A stretch of DNA of 7,490 nucleotides from Methanothrix sp. (GCA_003162615.1 PMNG01000194.1:1-7490); one strand, 5' to 3'; counted from the stretch's first letter, positions 1-5,158 are shown. Translations and numbers: made by a program. Notes: generated by a model not told the origin, from the letters alone.

Positions 1-2
1 TG

Positions 3-32
3 GATCTTGTGAGACGCAGAGTGGAACATTAA
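3..32 (+). CDS. Possible C-terminal tail of an upstream gene (partial)
   Basis: One plus-strand frame entering from the left edge reads DLVRRRVEH and stops at TAA (30-32). The charged composition looks like an ordinary protein end. Ten codons cannot identify a family, and another frame stays open longer (about 2-136) but reads as unlikely protein. This is a guess that a co-oriented gene ends just before the cgi121 promoter region. Sequence to the left of the window would settle it. Confidence 0.2.
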   Translation, partial: DLVRRRVEH

Positions 33-97
33 AGCTGTGTAAGCAAGGAGACAGTCGAGTTCTGACAGAGGCTCAAAGAACTATGCGACCTAAAAGC

Positions 98-119
98 AAT
101 TTTGCCCCTAATTTGCCCC
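98..119. repeat. Two 11-base direct repeats, TTTGCCCC core, upstream of cgi121
   Basis: AATTTTGCCCC (98-108) is followed directly by TAATTTGCCCC (109-119), matching at 9 of 11 positions with an identical TTTGCCCC core. The 11-base period is about one DNA turn, so both copies would lie on the same helix face, as with tandem activator or repressor half-sites. It lies about 65-85 bases upstream of the candidate TATA box. The pattern is visible in the sequence; a regulatory role is inference. Confidence 0.3.
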
Positions 120-182
120 ATCCTTCAAAAGTCTGATGAATAGATCCTTTATCATCTTAGGACTCAATCAAACGACCGCAAG

Positions 183-191
183 TTTTTAAAC
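183..191 (+). promoter_or_regulatory. Candidate TATA box for the cgi121 operon
   Basis: TTTTTAAAC is centred about 26 bases before the ATG at 213, close to the usual archaeal distance from TATA box to transcription start. No Shine-Dalgarno-like purine run precedes the ATG (the bases are ATCTTCAGCA). The two facts together suggest a leaderless or nearly leaderless mRNA. A second possible box, CTTTATCAT near 147-155, would give a leader of roughly 35 bases. The BRE-like sequence before either box is weak. Confidence 0.4.
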
Positions 192-212
192 TTCCTTGCC
201 AGATCTTCAGCA

Positions 213-734
213 ATGGACCATACACGTCTGCTCTTTGGAAAACCACTTATAAAGGACAGCAAAGAGTTCATCTCCGCGGTAAGAGATCTTCAGGCCAGGA
301 CTGGATGCACGATCCAGGCATTCGATGCTGATAAAGTTGCCAGTGAGAGACATCTGATCTTTGCGATCGAAAAGGCATTTGCGGCCTTCTCTGAAGAGAG
401 GAACATCGCCAAAGACTTGGGCGTAGAGGTCCTGCGCTACGCCTCGGGAGAGCGCCAGATCGAACGGGCTCTATTAATCGGTGTATCCGGATCGACGAAG
501 AGGGTAGCATTAGCGATTATTAGGCCAGAACTCGCAGGACCACTGGTCTGGGCCTGGCCGGATAGCTCTGAACTATCCCGGCTAATTGAAGTCGACGGCA
601 TGGGGGCCTCTTTTAAGCTCGACGCGTTAAGAGAGACTTTCAACATATCGGAAGACGAGATAAGGGCAGCAGATGAGACGCGAATCCCGGATCTGGTCCT
701 TGAAAGGGTTGCACTGGTAGATACAATAAGGTAA
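213..734 (+). CDS. cgi121: KEOPS complex subunit Cgi121
   Basis: This 173-residue cytoplasmic protein matches the Cgi121/TPRKB family. In KEOPS (Kae1, Bud32, Cgi121, Pcc1), Cgi121 binds Bud32 and helps recruit tRNA by its 3' CCA end for t6A synthesis at position 37 of ANN-decoding tRNAs. The recognisable core is residues 47-102: the helix HLIFAIEKAFAAF, then NIAKDLGVEVLRYASG (64-79), then RQIERALLIGVSGS (81-94), the signature 'niAk.l..E.llylsg.rqI..Al...Gv' block. The C-terminal part (about 130-173) is variable. The length is normal, and there is no signal peptide or membrane segment. The ATG at 213 has no Shine-Dalgarno, which suits the leaderless promoter proposed upstream. The stop lies 9 bases before the DUF2150 start, so the two are probably co-transcribed. 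The other KEOPS genes are not in the window. The family call is from motif recognition. Confidence 0.85.
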   Translation: MDHTRLLFGKPLIKDSKEFISAVRDLQARTGCTIQAFDADKVASERHLIFAIEKAFAAFSEERNIAKDLGVEVLRYASGERQIERALLIGVSGSTKRVALAIIRPELAGPLVWAWPDSSELSRLIEVDGMGASFKLDALRETFNISEDEIRAADETRIPDLVLERVALVDTIR

Positions 735-743
735 GGCGGTGGC

Positions 744-1349
744 ATGAAGGAAGAGTTCTATACAGATAAGCGATGGCAGAACTGGCTAAGCAAAGTCAAA
801 GATAGCAAGTTCACTCTGAATGATTCTGATGAAAAGAATGCTGGGGCAGTCTTCGTCTATATAATGGATGACGTTGTTCTGGCCTGTTTAAAGGTAATTG
901 CTAGATGTGAGAGAAAGATCATACCTCCGGATGATGCTCTATCCGAACTGGACAACATAAGGAACATTGTCTTCAAGGAGCACGATTCCCTGGGCGAGGA
1001 TGCCGATCTCATGATCGATTCTCTCAAGACGTCTCTAGCGGCCGTCTTTGCATCCTGCCAGTGCTACATCTCTGGAGACTTCGATCGCGAATCTGACCTG
1101 AAGCAGATGGTGAAGAAAGCAATCGAGGCTGAAAACCAGGAGAATATAGACGAAGCCTTCAGCATTCTCAGCCATGTTGGGGCCAGAGTGATAGGTGGAG
1201 AGAGCCTTCCAGAGGAGGCTATAGCCGATTTGCCCTACAGCATGTCTGTAGAGCTTCTTGACGGCATAGATGCCATCTCCGCCGCTATGATTGGAGACGA
1301 CTCCTACAAGGAAGACGACGGAACTGAAGAAAGCGGCGAAGAATTGTAA
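744..1349 (+). CDS. DUF2150 family protein of unknown function
   Basis: This 201-residue soluble acidic protein resembles DUF2150, a family I know from methanogens, with no assigned function. The N-terminus (FYTDKRWQNWLSKV, residues 5-18) is rich in aromatic and basic residues. Residues 35-110 look helical and hold four cysteines, C48, C55, C105 and C107, the last two as CQC. A second helical part spans about 115-182. The tail from 184 on is almost all Asp, Glu, Gly and Ser and is probably disordered. No enzyme motif, signal peptide or membrane segment is visible. The ATG at 744 is preceded by AAGG (733-736, overlapping the cgi121 stop) and GGTGG (738-742), giving a good ribosome site. The 9-base gap to cgi121 implies one transcript and allows, but does not prove, a link to tRNA modification or translation. 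Confidence 0.82.
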   Translation: MKEEFYTDKRWQNWLSKVKDSKFTLNDSDEKNAGAVFVYIMDDVVLACLKVIARCERKIIPPDDALSELDNIRNIVFKEHDSLGEDADLMIDSLKTSLAAVFASCQCYISGDFDRESDLKQMVKKAIEAENQENIDEAFSILSHVGARVIGGESLPEEAIADLPYSMSVELLDGIDAISAAMIGDDSYKEDDGTEESGEEL

Positions 1350-1370
1350 TTTGCGGCTACATATACATTA

Positions 1371-1429
1371 TTAGCCATCAATTCTGTTCCGCTACAGCAT
1401 TCAAAGATGGCTCTATCAACATTGGCTAA
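1371..1429. terminator. Weak dyads in the convergent spacer, possible shared terminator
   Basis: The 76-base spacer between the two convergent operons holds TTAGCCA (1371-1377), which can pair with TGGCTAA (1423-1429) across a 45-base loop, or as AGCCATC (1373-1379) with GATGGCT (1406-1412) across a 26-base loop. The two pairings are mutually exclusive. No clear T-run follows on either strand. The location suits bidirectional termination, but the sequence support is weak. Confidence 0.2.
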
Positions 1430-2316
1430 ATAGAACCCTGGAGCCTTGTGGTGACCTCACCGCCATTCTCCCGGACGATAACCGTGTGCTCCGCCTGAGA
1501 AACCAGAGCGCCCTCTACCTCCCACAATACCGGATAGCTGTGAATTATTCCAGCCCTCAAAAGCTGCGACAGGGCGTAATCTATCCTCTCCCCGACCAGC
1601 CATCTGCGCGCGAATGGCAGGGTCTTATACTTTTCCTGGATCTCCTTCGATAATTCTCTCGCCTGGGGTGATCTAACCGGCCTGTGACCGGAGAACCCGA
1701 AAATCTCGGTTTGAGACGCCTCGGAAATTCTTCCTGAGCCATTCGTGGCAAAAGGCTCGATCGCGATGACATCTCCTTCTTTCAGAGTCGTTCCCCTATC
1801 CAGGACTTTATTGGGTATGATTGGCCCGGCGTGGGCCGAGTATCTCTCTAGGCCATGGCCGGTGAGGTTGGCAACCGGTTTGAAGCCATAGCCAGTTATG
1901 GCCCGCTCTATGGCCACACCGATATCGGCTGTGTTTGCCCCGGGAGTTACCAGCTCGATGGCTGCATCTAAAGCCGCCTGCGACGCCTCCACCAGCTCGG
2001 GGTGTCCACTGAGGTCCACGGTGATTGCGGCGTCGGCTATGTAGCCGTCCACGTGAACTCCTATGTCGAGTTTTGTCATGCTCTCGCCAAAGGTGCTCTC
2101 GTCCTTCGGGCCAGGAGTATAGTGAGCCGCCATCCGGTCTCTGGAGATGTTACAGGGAAAAGCGGGCTCTGCTCCTTCTTTTCTGATCGACCCTTCCACA
2201 AACTCGGCCACCTCGATCAAGGGCACATCCACGTCCACCTTAGACCGAGCTTCCTGGCAGACCTTGGCCAAGATCATTCCGGCCTTCCTGTAATTTTCTA
2301 AGACATCTGATTCCAT
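1426..2316 (-). CDS. map: Methionine aminopeptidase, type II (archaeal, M24A)
   Basis: This cytosolic dimetal hydrolase removes the initiator methionine from nascent proteins with a small second residue. The 296-residue length is usual for archaeal MetAP-II. All expected active-site residues are visible and sit almost at their Pyrococcus furiosus numbers: H65 (MAAHYTP), metal ligands D84 (KLDIGVH) and D95 (GYIADAA), H154 (LTGHGLE), E187 (AIEPFA) and E276 (AEHTVIV). Residues of about 190-260, between the E187 strand and the C-terminal strand, form the helical insertion that separates type II from type I enzymes. There is no N-terminal extension. The ATG at 2316 is supported by AGGTGG (2321-2326) four bases upstream. 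It is the last gene of the L40e operon, 77 bases after the M24B peptidase, so it may also have its own promoter. Family and catalytic residues are firm. Confidence 0.96.
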   Translation of the reverse strand: MESDVLENYRKAGMILAKVCQEARSKVDVDVPLIEVAEFVEGSIRKEGAEPAFPCNISRDRMAAHYTPGPKDESTFGESMTKLDIGVHVDGYIADAAITVDLSGHPELVEASQAALDAAIELVTPGANTADIGVAIERAITGYGFKPVANLTGHGLERYSAHAGPIIPNKVLDRGTTLKEGDVIAIEPFATNGSGRISEASQTEIFGFSGHRPVRSPQARELSKEIQEKYKTLPFARRWLVGERIDYALSQLLRAGIIHSYPVLWEVEGALVSQAEHTVIVRENGGEVTTRLQGSI

Positions 2317-2320
2317 GTAT

Positions 2321-2326
2321 CCACCT
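2321..2326 (-). promoter_or_regulatory. Shine-Dalgarno site of map
   Basis: Read on the minus strand, AGGTGG lies four bases before the map ATG. It complements the 3' end of archaeal 16S rRNA and fixes the start at 2316 rather than at the in-frame M14. Confidence 0.65.
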
Positions 2327-2374
2327 AAAATTTCAGGTTAGGTTCAGAACATAAGTCCGTCGCCAAATCTGTGG

Positions 2375-2383
2375 TTAATATTT
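2375..2383 (-). promoter_or_regulatory. Possible internal promoter for map
   Basis: On the minus strand the M24B-map gap contains AAATATTAA preceded by TTC, an AT-rich TATA-like element about 60 bases before the map ATG. A start about 25 bases downstream would leave a leader near 35-40 bases containing the AGGTGG ribosome site. The unusually long 77-base gap in an otherwise tight operon supports an extra promoter. No clear BRE is seen, so this is tentative. Confidence 0.3.
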
Positions 2384-2393
2384 GAAGGAATTC

Positions 2394-3539
2394 TTAGACG
2401 ACCAAACGCCTCTCGAACTCGGTGAGGTTATCGCATCCCTCTGACCTAACCACCACCAGATCCTCCAGGCGGACACCGCCTAGATCTGGATAGTAGAGAC
2501 CGGGCTCGACAGTGACGACGCTGCCGGCCTGCAAAACCTCTCCAGCCTCACTTAGGGAAGGGCTCTCGTGGATCGCCAAGCCCACTCCGTGACCAGTGGA
2601 GTGGATGAACCCGCTATTATCTCCCTCAGGATAACCGCGGTCTTTGAAAACCTGGCTTACCCTGGAGTGAACCTCTTTGCCATCGATTCCCGCGCGCACG
2701 GCATCTATTCCGGCATTCTGGGCTGCCACCACAGCATCATAGATGTCCGCGACCTCGGGACTGGCCTCGCCCCTTAACACCGTCCTGGTCATGTCGGCAA
2801 AGTATCTGCTGCTCTTGGACCGAGGGAAGATATCGATCACAATGGGGGAGTTGGCTGGAAGTGGACCATCACCACGAGCATGGGGATTGGCGGCAGCAGT
2901 TCCTCCGGCCACTATCGTGTCAATTGCATCGCACCCATCATCGAGGAGGGAAATCTCGATGGAGCTTCGGACTTTCTCCGATGTCAATGGGTTGCTATCT
3001 GCGTACAGGTATTCTCCTTTGGGCCTCGATCTGGAGATCGAGTCGATGGCTAAGCGCATGGCCTTTTCACACGCCTTCTGCACCACCCTTATGGCCTCGA
3101 TCTCCCGATCACTCTTTACCTCACGCCACTTGGAGACGGGACTCTCGACGATTGAGACCTGGAACTTCTTGGAAAGCGTGGTGAAGATTCCAGCCGGGAA
3201 CCTTTGTGGCACACCGATTCGACGCACTCCAAGGTCGGAAAGAAACTCGATCAGAGCGGCTGTGTAGGCTTCGCCTGGTTTTCCCGAGGCTTTGAGCTTC
3301 TCCTTGATCCCATACTCTGTAGTGCTGATCACCTGATCAGCGCAGCTCTCATGCATTGCCCTGCCGAGCTCCATGGAGGAGACGAGCATGGTGACCCTAT
3401 CTGCTGCCAGGACGGTGAAGCGATCGACGGCTGAGAACCTGGTAAGATAGTACATGTCAGGATCGCAAATGCTGTCGCCGATAAGAAGAAGCCCGTCCAG
3501 GTTCTGCTCTTCCAGGTACTTCTTCAGCTTTGTTTGCAT
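2394..3539 (-). CDS. M24B metallopeptidase, Xaa-Pro aminopeptidase/prolidase type
   Basis: This 381-residue cytosolic enzyme probably cleaves peptides at Xaa-Pro bonds. An N-terminal creatinase-like domain (about 1-135, DGLLLIGDSICDPDMYYLTRF near the start) precedes the pita-bread catalytic domain (about 142-381, opening EIEAIRVVQKACEKA). Five metal ligands are visible: D236 (VIDIFPR), D249 (YFADMTRT), H317 (STGHGVGL), E345 (VEPGLYY) and E359 (VRLEDLV). H220 (NPHARGD) and H324 (IHESP) fit the other active-site histidines. The D236-D249 interval is two residues longer than the common D-x10-D, with a DIFPRSKSSRYF loop that I recall from other archaeal members. Dipeptidase and aminopeptidase activity cannot be told apart by eye. 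No signal peptide is present. The start overlaps the end of the GGGP synthase gene by 16 bases, implying translational coupling. Confidence 0.9.
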   Translation of the reverse strand: MQTKLKKYLEEQNLDGLLLIGDSICDPDMYYLTRFSAVDRFTVLAADRVTMLVSSMELGRAMHESCADQVISTTEYGIKEKLKASGKPGEAYTAALIEFLSDLGVRRIGVPQRFPAGIFTTLSKKFQVSIVESPVSKWREVKSDREIEAIRVVQKACEKAMRLAIDSISRSRPKGEYLYADSNPLTSEKVRSSIEISLLDDGCDAIDTIVAGGTAAANPHARGDGPLPANSPIVIDIFPRSKSSRYFADMTRTVLRGEASPEVADIYDAVVAAQNAGIDAVRAGIDGKEVHSRVSQVFKDRGYPEGDNSGFIHSTGHGVGLAIHESPSLSEAGEVLQAGSVVTVEPGLYYPDLGGVRLEDLVVVRSEGCDNLTEFERRLVV

Positions 3540-4291
3540 TTTATGGCCCTGGTAACATCGAGAACGAAGGCTGTCACGTCCTCGCTCTTCTCCACCGCGG
3601 TCCCAGTTACAATCAAGTTCGCGCCCGCCTTCACCAGCTCAGCGGCCGCAGATCCGCTTCGGATTCCTCCGCCAACCACCAGGAGAGTCTCACCCAGAAC
3701 ATACTTCACCGCTCTGATCATGTCCAGCGGGATTGGTGTTTCCGCTCCCGACCCGGCCTCCAGGTAGACCATGCGCATTCCTAGGTACTTGGCTGCCAAA
3801 GCATAGGCGGCTGCTATCTCCGGTTTCTTTCGCGGTATTATCCTGGCGTCCCCCACCCAGCCTACTGTCCCTCCTGGCTCTACTATTATGTAGGCCATGG
3901 GCAGGGGCTCGAGATTGTACCTCATAACCAGAGGCGCACCAAGCACCTGATTCTCTACGATGTAGCTGGTGGACCTGGAGTTTAGAAGGCTCATGAAAAA
4001 TACGGCGTCTGCATTCTGACAAAGTCCAGCCGCACTGCTGGGAAATAAGATGACTGGTAGTTCGGTCCGCTCTTTGATCTGTCTAACAGTCTCTTCAAGG
4101 ACAGAGCCACTGGCCCCTACCGAGCCGCCCACCATGATGGCATCCGTGCCTCCAGCCGCGGCGGCCTCAGCCATCCTGCCTGCTTCTGATGGGCTCTGGG
4201 AATCCGGGTCTATCAGCGTTAGGTGTGCTGCTCCGTTGGCTAAGATCGCCTGGACCAGCCACTCCTCGACCCGGCCAATATTAAACCTCAT
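3524..4291 (-). CDS. Geranylgeranylglyceryl phosphate synthase (GGGPS, PcrB family)
   Basis: GGGPS joins geranylgeranyl diphosphate to sn-glycerol-1-phosphate, making the first ether bond of archaeal membrane lipids. It is a (beta/alpha)8 barrel. From the chosen start it is 255 residues, normal for the family. Signature segments run in order: HLTLIDPDSQ (23-32, with the Mg/substrate Asp D28), GGTDAIMVGGS (47-57), VILFPSSA (80-87), FFMSLLNS (98-105), YIIVEPGGTVGW (134-145), MVYLEAGSGA (174-183, phosphate and prenyl binding), VVGGGIRS (205-212) and IVTGTAVE (227-234). The SLLNS form suggests a group II enzyme (recalled, not tested). The frame extends to an ATG at 4351, but that adds 20 residues lying wholly inside the L40e gene and unlike other GGGPS proteins. 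The ATG at 4291, 8 bases after the L40e stop, is therefore preferred. Its ribosome site is weak, so coupling to L40e translation is likely. Confidence 0.95.
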   Translation of the reverse strand: MRFNIGRVEEWLVQAILANGAAHLTLIDPDSQSPSEAGRMAEAAAAGGTDAIMVGGSVGASGSVLEETVRQIKERTELPVILFPSSAAGLCQNADAVFFMSLLNSRSTSYIVENQVLGAPLVMRYNLEPLPMAYIIVEPGGTVGWVGDARIIPRKKPEIAAAYALAAKYLGMRMVYLEAGSGAETPIPLDMIRAVKYVLGETLLVVGGGIRSGSAAAELVKAGANLIVTGTAVEKSEDVTAFVLDVTRAIKCKQS

Positions 4292-4299
4292 GCAGAAGC

Positions 4300-4449
4300 T
4301 TAGGCAGCCCTGCTCTCCTTGGACTTCATCCTCAGCCCATGATAGCCGCACTTGCGGCAGCGAGTAGCCTTAACCGGGTTACGCGCATTGCAGCGCATAC
4401 AGATCTTCAAGTTCAAAATCCTGTTTTCAGCCTCTGGAAACCTAGCCAT
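4300..4449 (-). CDS. rpl40e: Ribosomal protein L40e (large subunit)
   Basis: A 49-residue gene on the minus strand, found by translating the gap upstream of the GGGPS start. The protein is basic and begins MARFPEAENRILNLKICMRC, followed by NARNPVKATRCRKCGYHGLR. C17, C20, C31 and C34 form the CxxC...CxxC zinc ribbon typical of archaeal L40e, the homologue of the protein fused to ubiquitin in eukaryotes. The length fits the family (about 48-50 residues). The ATG at 4449 is preceded by GAGG (4458-4461) at 8 bases. With Ala at position 2 it should be a substrate of the methionine aminopeptidase at the end of the same operon. It is the promoter-proximal gene, so promoter control here probably sets expression of GGGPS, the M24B peptidase and map too. 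Confidence 0.93.
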   Translation of the reverse strand: MARFPEAENRILNLKICMRCNARNPVKATRCRKCGYHGLRMKSKESRAA

Positions 4450-4538
4450 TATAATCGCCTCAATAAATTATTCTTGGATGCGTTCTTGAATTGTAGTTCC
4501 TGGTTTTTGATTCTGTCTCAATTCTCGAAATCGCTAAG

Positions 4539-4563
4539 AGACATTGTCTGCTCTGATATTAAG
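4539..4563 (-). promoter_or_regulatory. Candidate promoter of the L40e operon, with a palindrome
   Basis: On the minus strand GGAAAG, a plausible BRE, runs into CTTAATATC (4555-4563), a TATA-like box. Transcription would start near 4534, giving a leader of about 85 bases to the L40e ATG, which is not unusual in Methanosarcinales. Just downstream of the box lies AGACATTGTCT (4539-4549), a perfect 11-base palindrome between TATA box and predicted start, where a repressor could block initiation. AATAATTTATT nearer the gene (about 4462-4472) is too close to the ATG to serve as a TATA box. Confidence 0.35.
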
Positions 4564-4659
4564 CTTTCCAGTAGATTTGAAGGAGCGGCTCGACCTCTGG
4601 CGAGGGTTCGAGACCTTAAGAAGCCAGTAATTTCAGCCTATACGAAGATCTAGTTCTCG

Positions 4660-4680
4660 GGTGGCCTGGCCACCTGGTGG
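4660..4680. repeat. Overlapping palindromes GGTGGCC-T-GGCCACC and CCACC-T-GGTGG
   Basis: GGTGGCC (4660-4666), T, GGCCACC (4668-4674) is a perfect 15-base palindrome. It extends two more pairs outwards, one of them a G-T wobble. Its right arm is shared with a second perfect palindrome, CCACC T GGTGG (4670-4680), so two mutually exclusive hairpins or two adjacent protein sites are possible. The core TGGCCTGGCCA recurs at 4831-4841. No T-run follows on either strand, so an operator is at least as likely as a terminator. Confidence 0.5.
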
Positions 4681-4829
4681 GGAGAAGATTGGCCTAAGCA
4701 AGTGAAACATTCCACACACGCTATTGGTGCTGTTAAACCTTCTAGCGAATGGAAACCTCCCGCGATCCAAGACAAATATACCTGGCTAAGCGCACTTAAC
4801 CCCCACTTCTTCCAGCCCTATTTTCTCTT

Positions 4830-4842
4830 TTGGCCTGGCCAA
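4830..4842. repeat. Second copy of the GGCC palindrome, TTGGCCTGGCCAA
   Basis: This is a perfect 13-base palindrome, TTGGCC T GGCCAA. It shares the 11-base core TGGCCTGGCCA with the palindrome at 4662-4672, 169 bases away. It lies in the gap between the M13 peptidase terminator and the L40e operon promoter. Function unknown; a repeated operator is one reading. Confidence 0.45.
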
Positions 4843-4910
4843 TCGCAAACTCAATAATGGCAACTGGCGATTCCAGTGCGCTATATGCACAATCTGACGG
4901 TTGGTCGTAT

Positions 4911-4928
4911 CGATTAAACGATTAAACG
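4911..4928. repeat. Tandem CGATTAAA, two copies
   Basis: CGATTAAA occurs twice head to tail (4911-4918, 4919-4926), followed by CG, an 8-base period with 2.25 units. On the minus strand it reads TTTAATCG twice and could look like an AT-rich promoter element, but no gene lies at a suitable distance. It is probably a minor slippage repeat. Confidence 0.4.
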
Positions 4929-4956
4929 CTATCGTCTGTTACGTAGAACCTGGAGC

Positions 4957-5063
4957 GCAAGTAGTATTAGTGGAACTAGACCGGTCAGCCTATCTTTTCG
5001 CCAGCTCCTCGTCGACTCATTGGACAACCTCAAAAGCAGGGAGGGGCTGCCTGCAAGTAGTAT
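4957..5063. repeat. Direct 11-base repeat GCAAGTAGTAT
   Basis: GCAAGTAGTAT occurs exactly at 4957-4967 and again at 5053-5063, start points 96 bases apart, with CCT shortly before each copy. A perfect 11-base match in a gap of this size is not expected often by chance. It may mark a small duplication or paired binding sites. No terminal inverted repeats or coding remnant lie between the copies, so a mobile element is not supported. Confidence 0.35.
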
Positions 5064-5116
5064 CCTTCAAGGGTTCATGACTTATCATATGTGCTGTAGT
5101 TGATGCCTTCACGTGC

Positions 5117-5158
5117 AAAAAAAGGCTTCCGGTGATCTCTCTACCAGATCACCGGCCT
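5117..5158 (-). terminator. Hairpin plus T7 terminator of the M13 peptidase gene
   Basis: On the minus strand CCGGTGATCT (5146-5155) and AGATCACCGG (5129-5138) form a perfect 10-base-pair stem with a 7-base loop. Shifting by one pair and allowing a 3-base bulge (5127-5129) adds four pairs between AGGC and GCCT (5155-5158 with 5123-5126), giving a 13-pair stem that runs directly into TTTTTTT (5117-5123). The 5' arm encodes the last residues of the peptidase (P-V-I), and the Trp codon and TAG stop occupy the loop. Archaeal termination depends mainly on the T-run, but the whole resembles a bacterial intrinsic terminator. Confidence 0.8.

Larger units (their letters stand above)
4450..5116. other. 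Long intergenic region without a convincing gene
   Basis: No frame on either strand gives a protein with recognisable motifs, a good ribosome site and reasonable length. The plus-strand frame reaching 4653 begins inside L40e and lacks protein character. On the minus strand, about 4939-5073 reads as an Arg/Leu-rich segment ending LILLALQVLRNRR, without a start codon or supporting signals. I found no tRNA, rRNA or C/D-box candidate. The region does hold a candidate promoter (4539-4563), two copies of a GGCC palindrome (4660-4680, 4830-4842), a tandem CGATTAAA (4911-4928) and a direct 11-base repeat (4957-4967, 5053-5063). It could be an old gene remnant, an unrecognised ncRNA locus or an extended control region. 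Confidence 0.5.

Noticed and set aside
2743..3267. Long plus-strand open frames opposite the M24B, GGGPS, map and M13 genes
   Set aside because: They are antisense shadows of genes with complete catalytic motifs. They lack ribosome sites and recognisable protein features.
4291..4351. Longer GGGPS start at 4351
   Set aside because: The added 20 residues lie entirely within the L40e gene in another frame and are not typical of GGGPS. The ATG at 4291 gives a normal N-terminus leading into HLTLIDP.
4595..4625. GGTTCGAGACC resembling a tRNA T-arm (plus strand)
   Set aside because: The T-stem pairs only partly, no matching 5' acceptor arm or D-arm lies at tRNA distance, and no cloverleaf can be drawn. 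A loose match to TTCTTGA at 4483 is about 130 bases away and would need an intron and an AT-rich acceptor.
4339..4653. Plus-strand open frame of 104 codons
   Set aside because: It begins antisense inside the L40e gene, has no ribosome site and reads as low-quality, Ser/Asn/Phe-rich sequence with no motif.
4660..4680. GGTGGCC-T-GGCCACC as an intrinsic terminator
   Set aside because: No T-run follows on either strand, and no gene ends nearby; the M13 gene already has a strong terminator at 5117-5158.
4957..5063. Direct repeat GCAAGTAGTAT as target-site duplication of an insertion sequence
   Set aside because: The 85 bases between the copies hold no inverted termini and no transposase remnant.
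4939..5073. Minus-strand segment ending LILLALQVLRNRR, resembling a C-terminal membrane anchor
   Set aside because: The frame is closed upstream by a stop near 5071-5073, has no ATG or ribosome site, and the upstream residues show no protein character.
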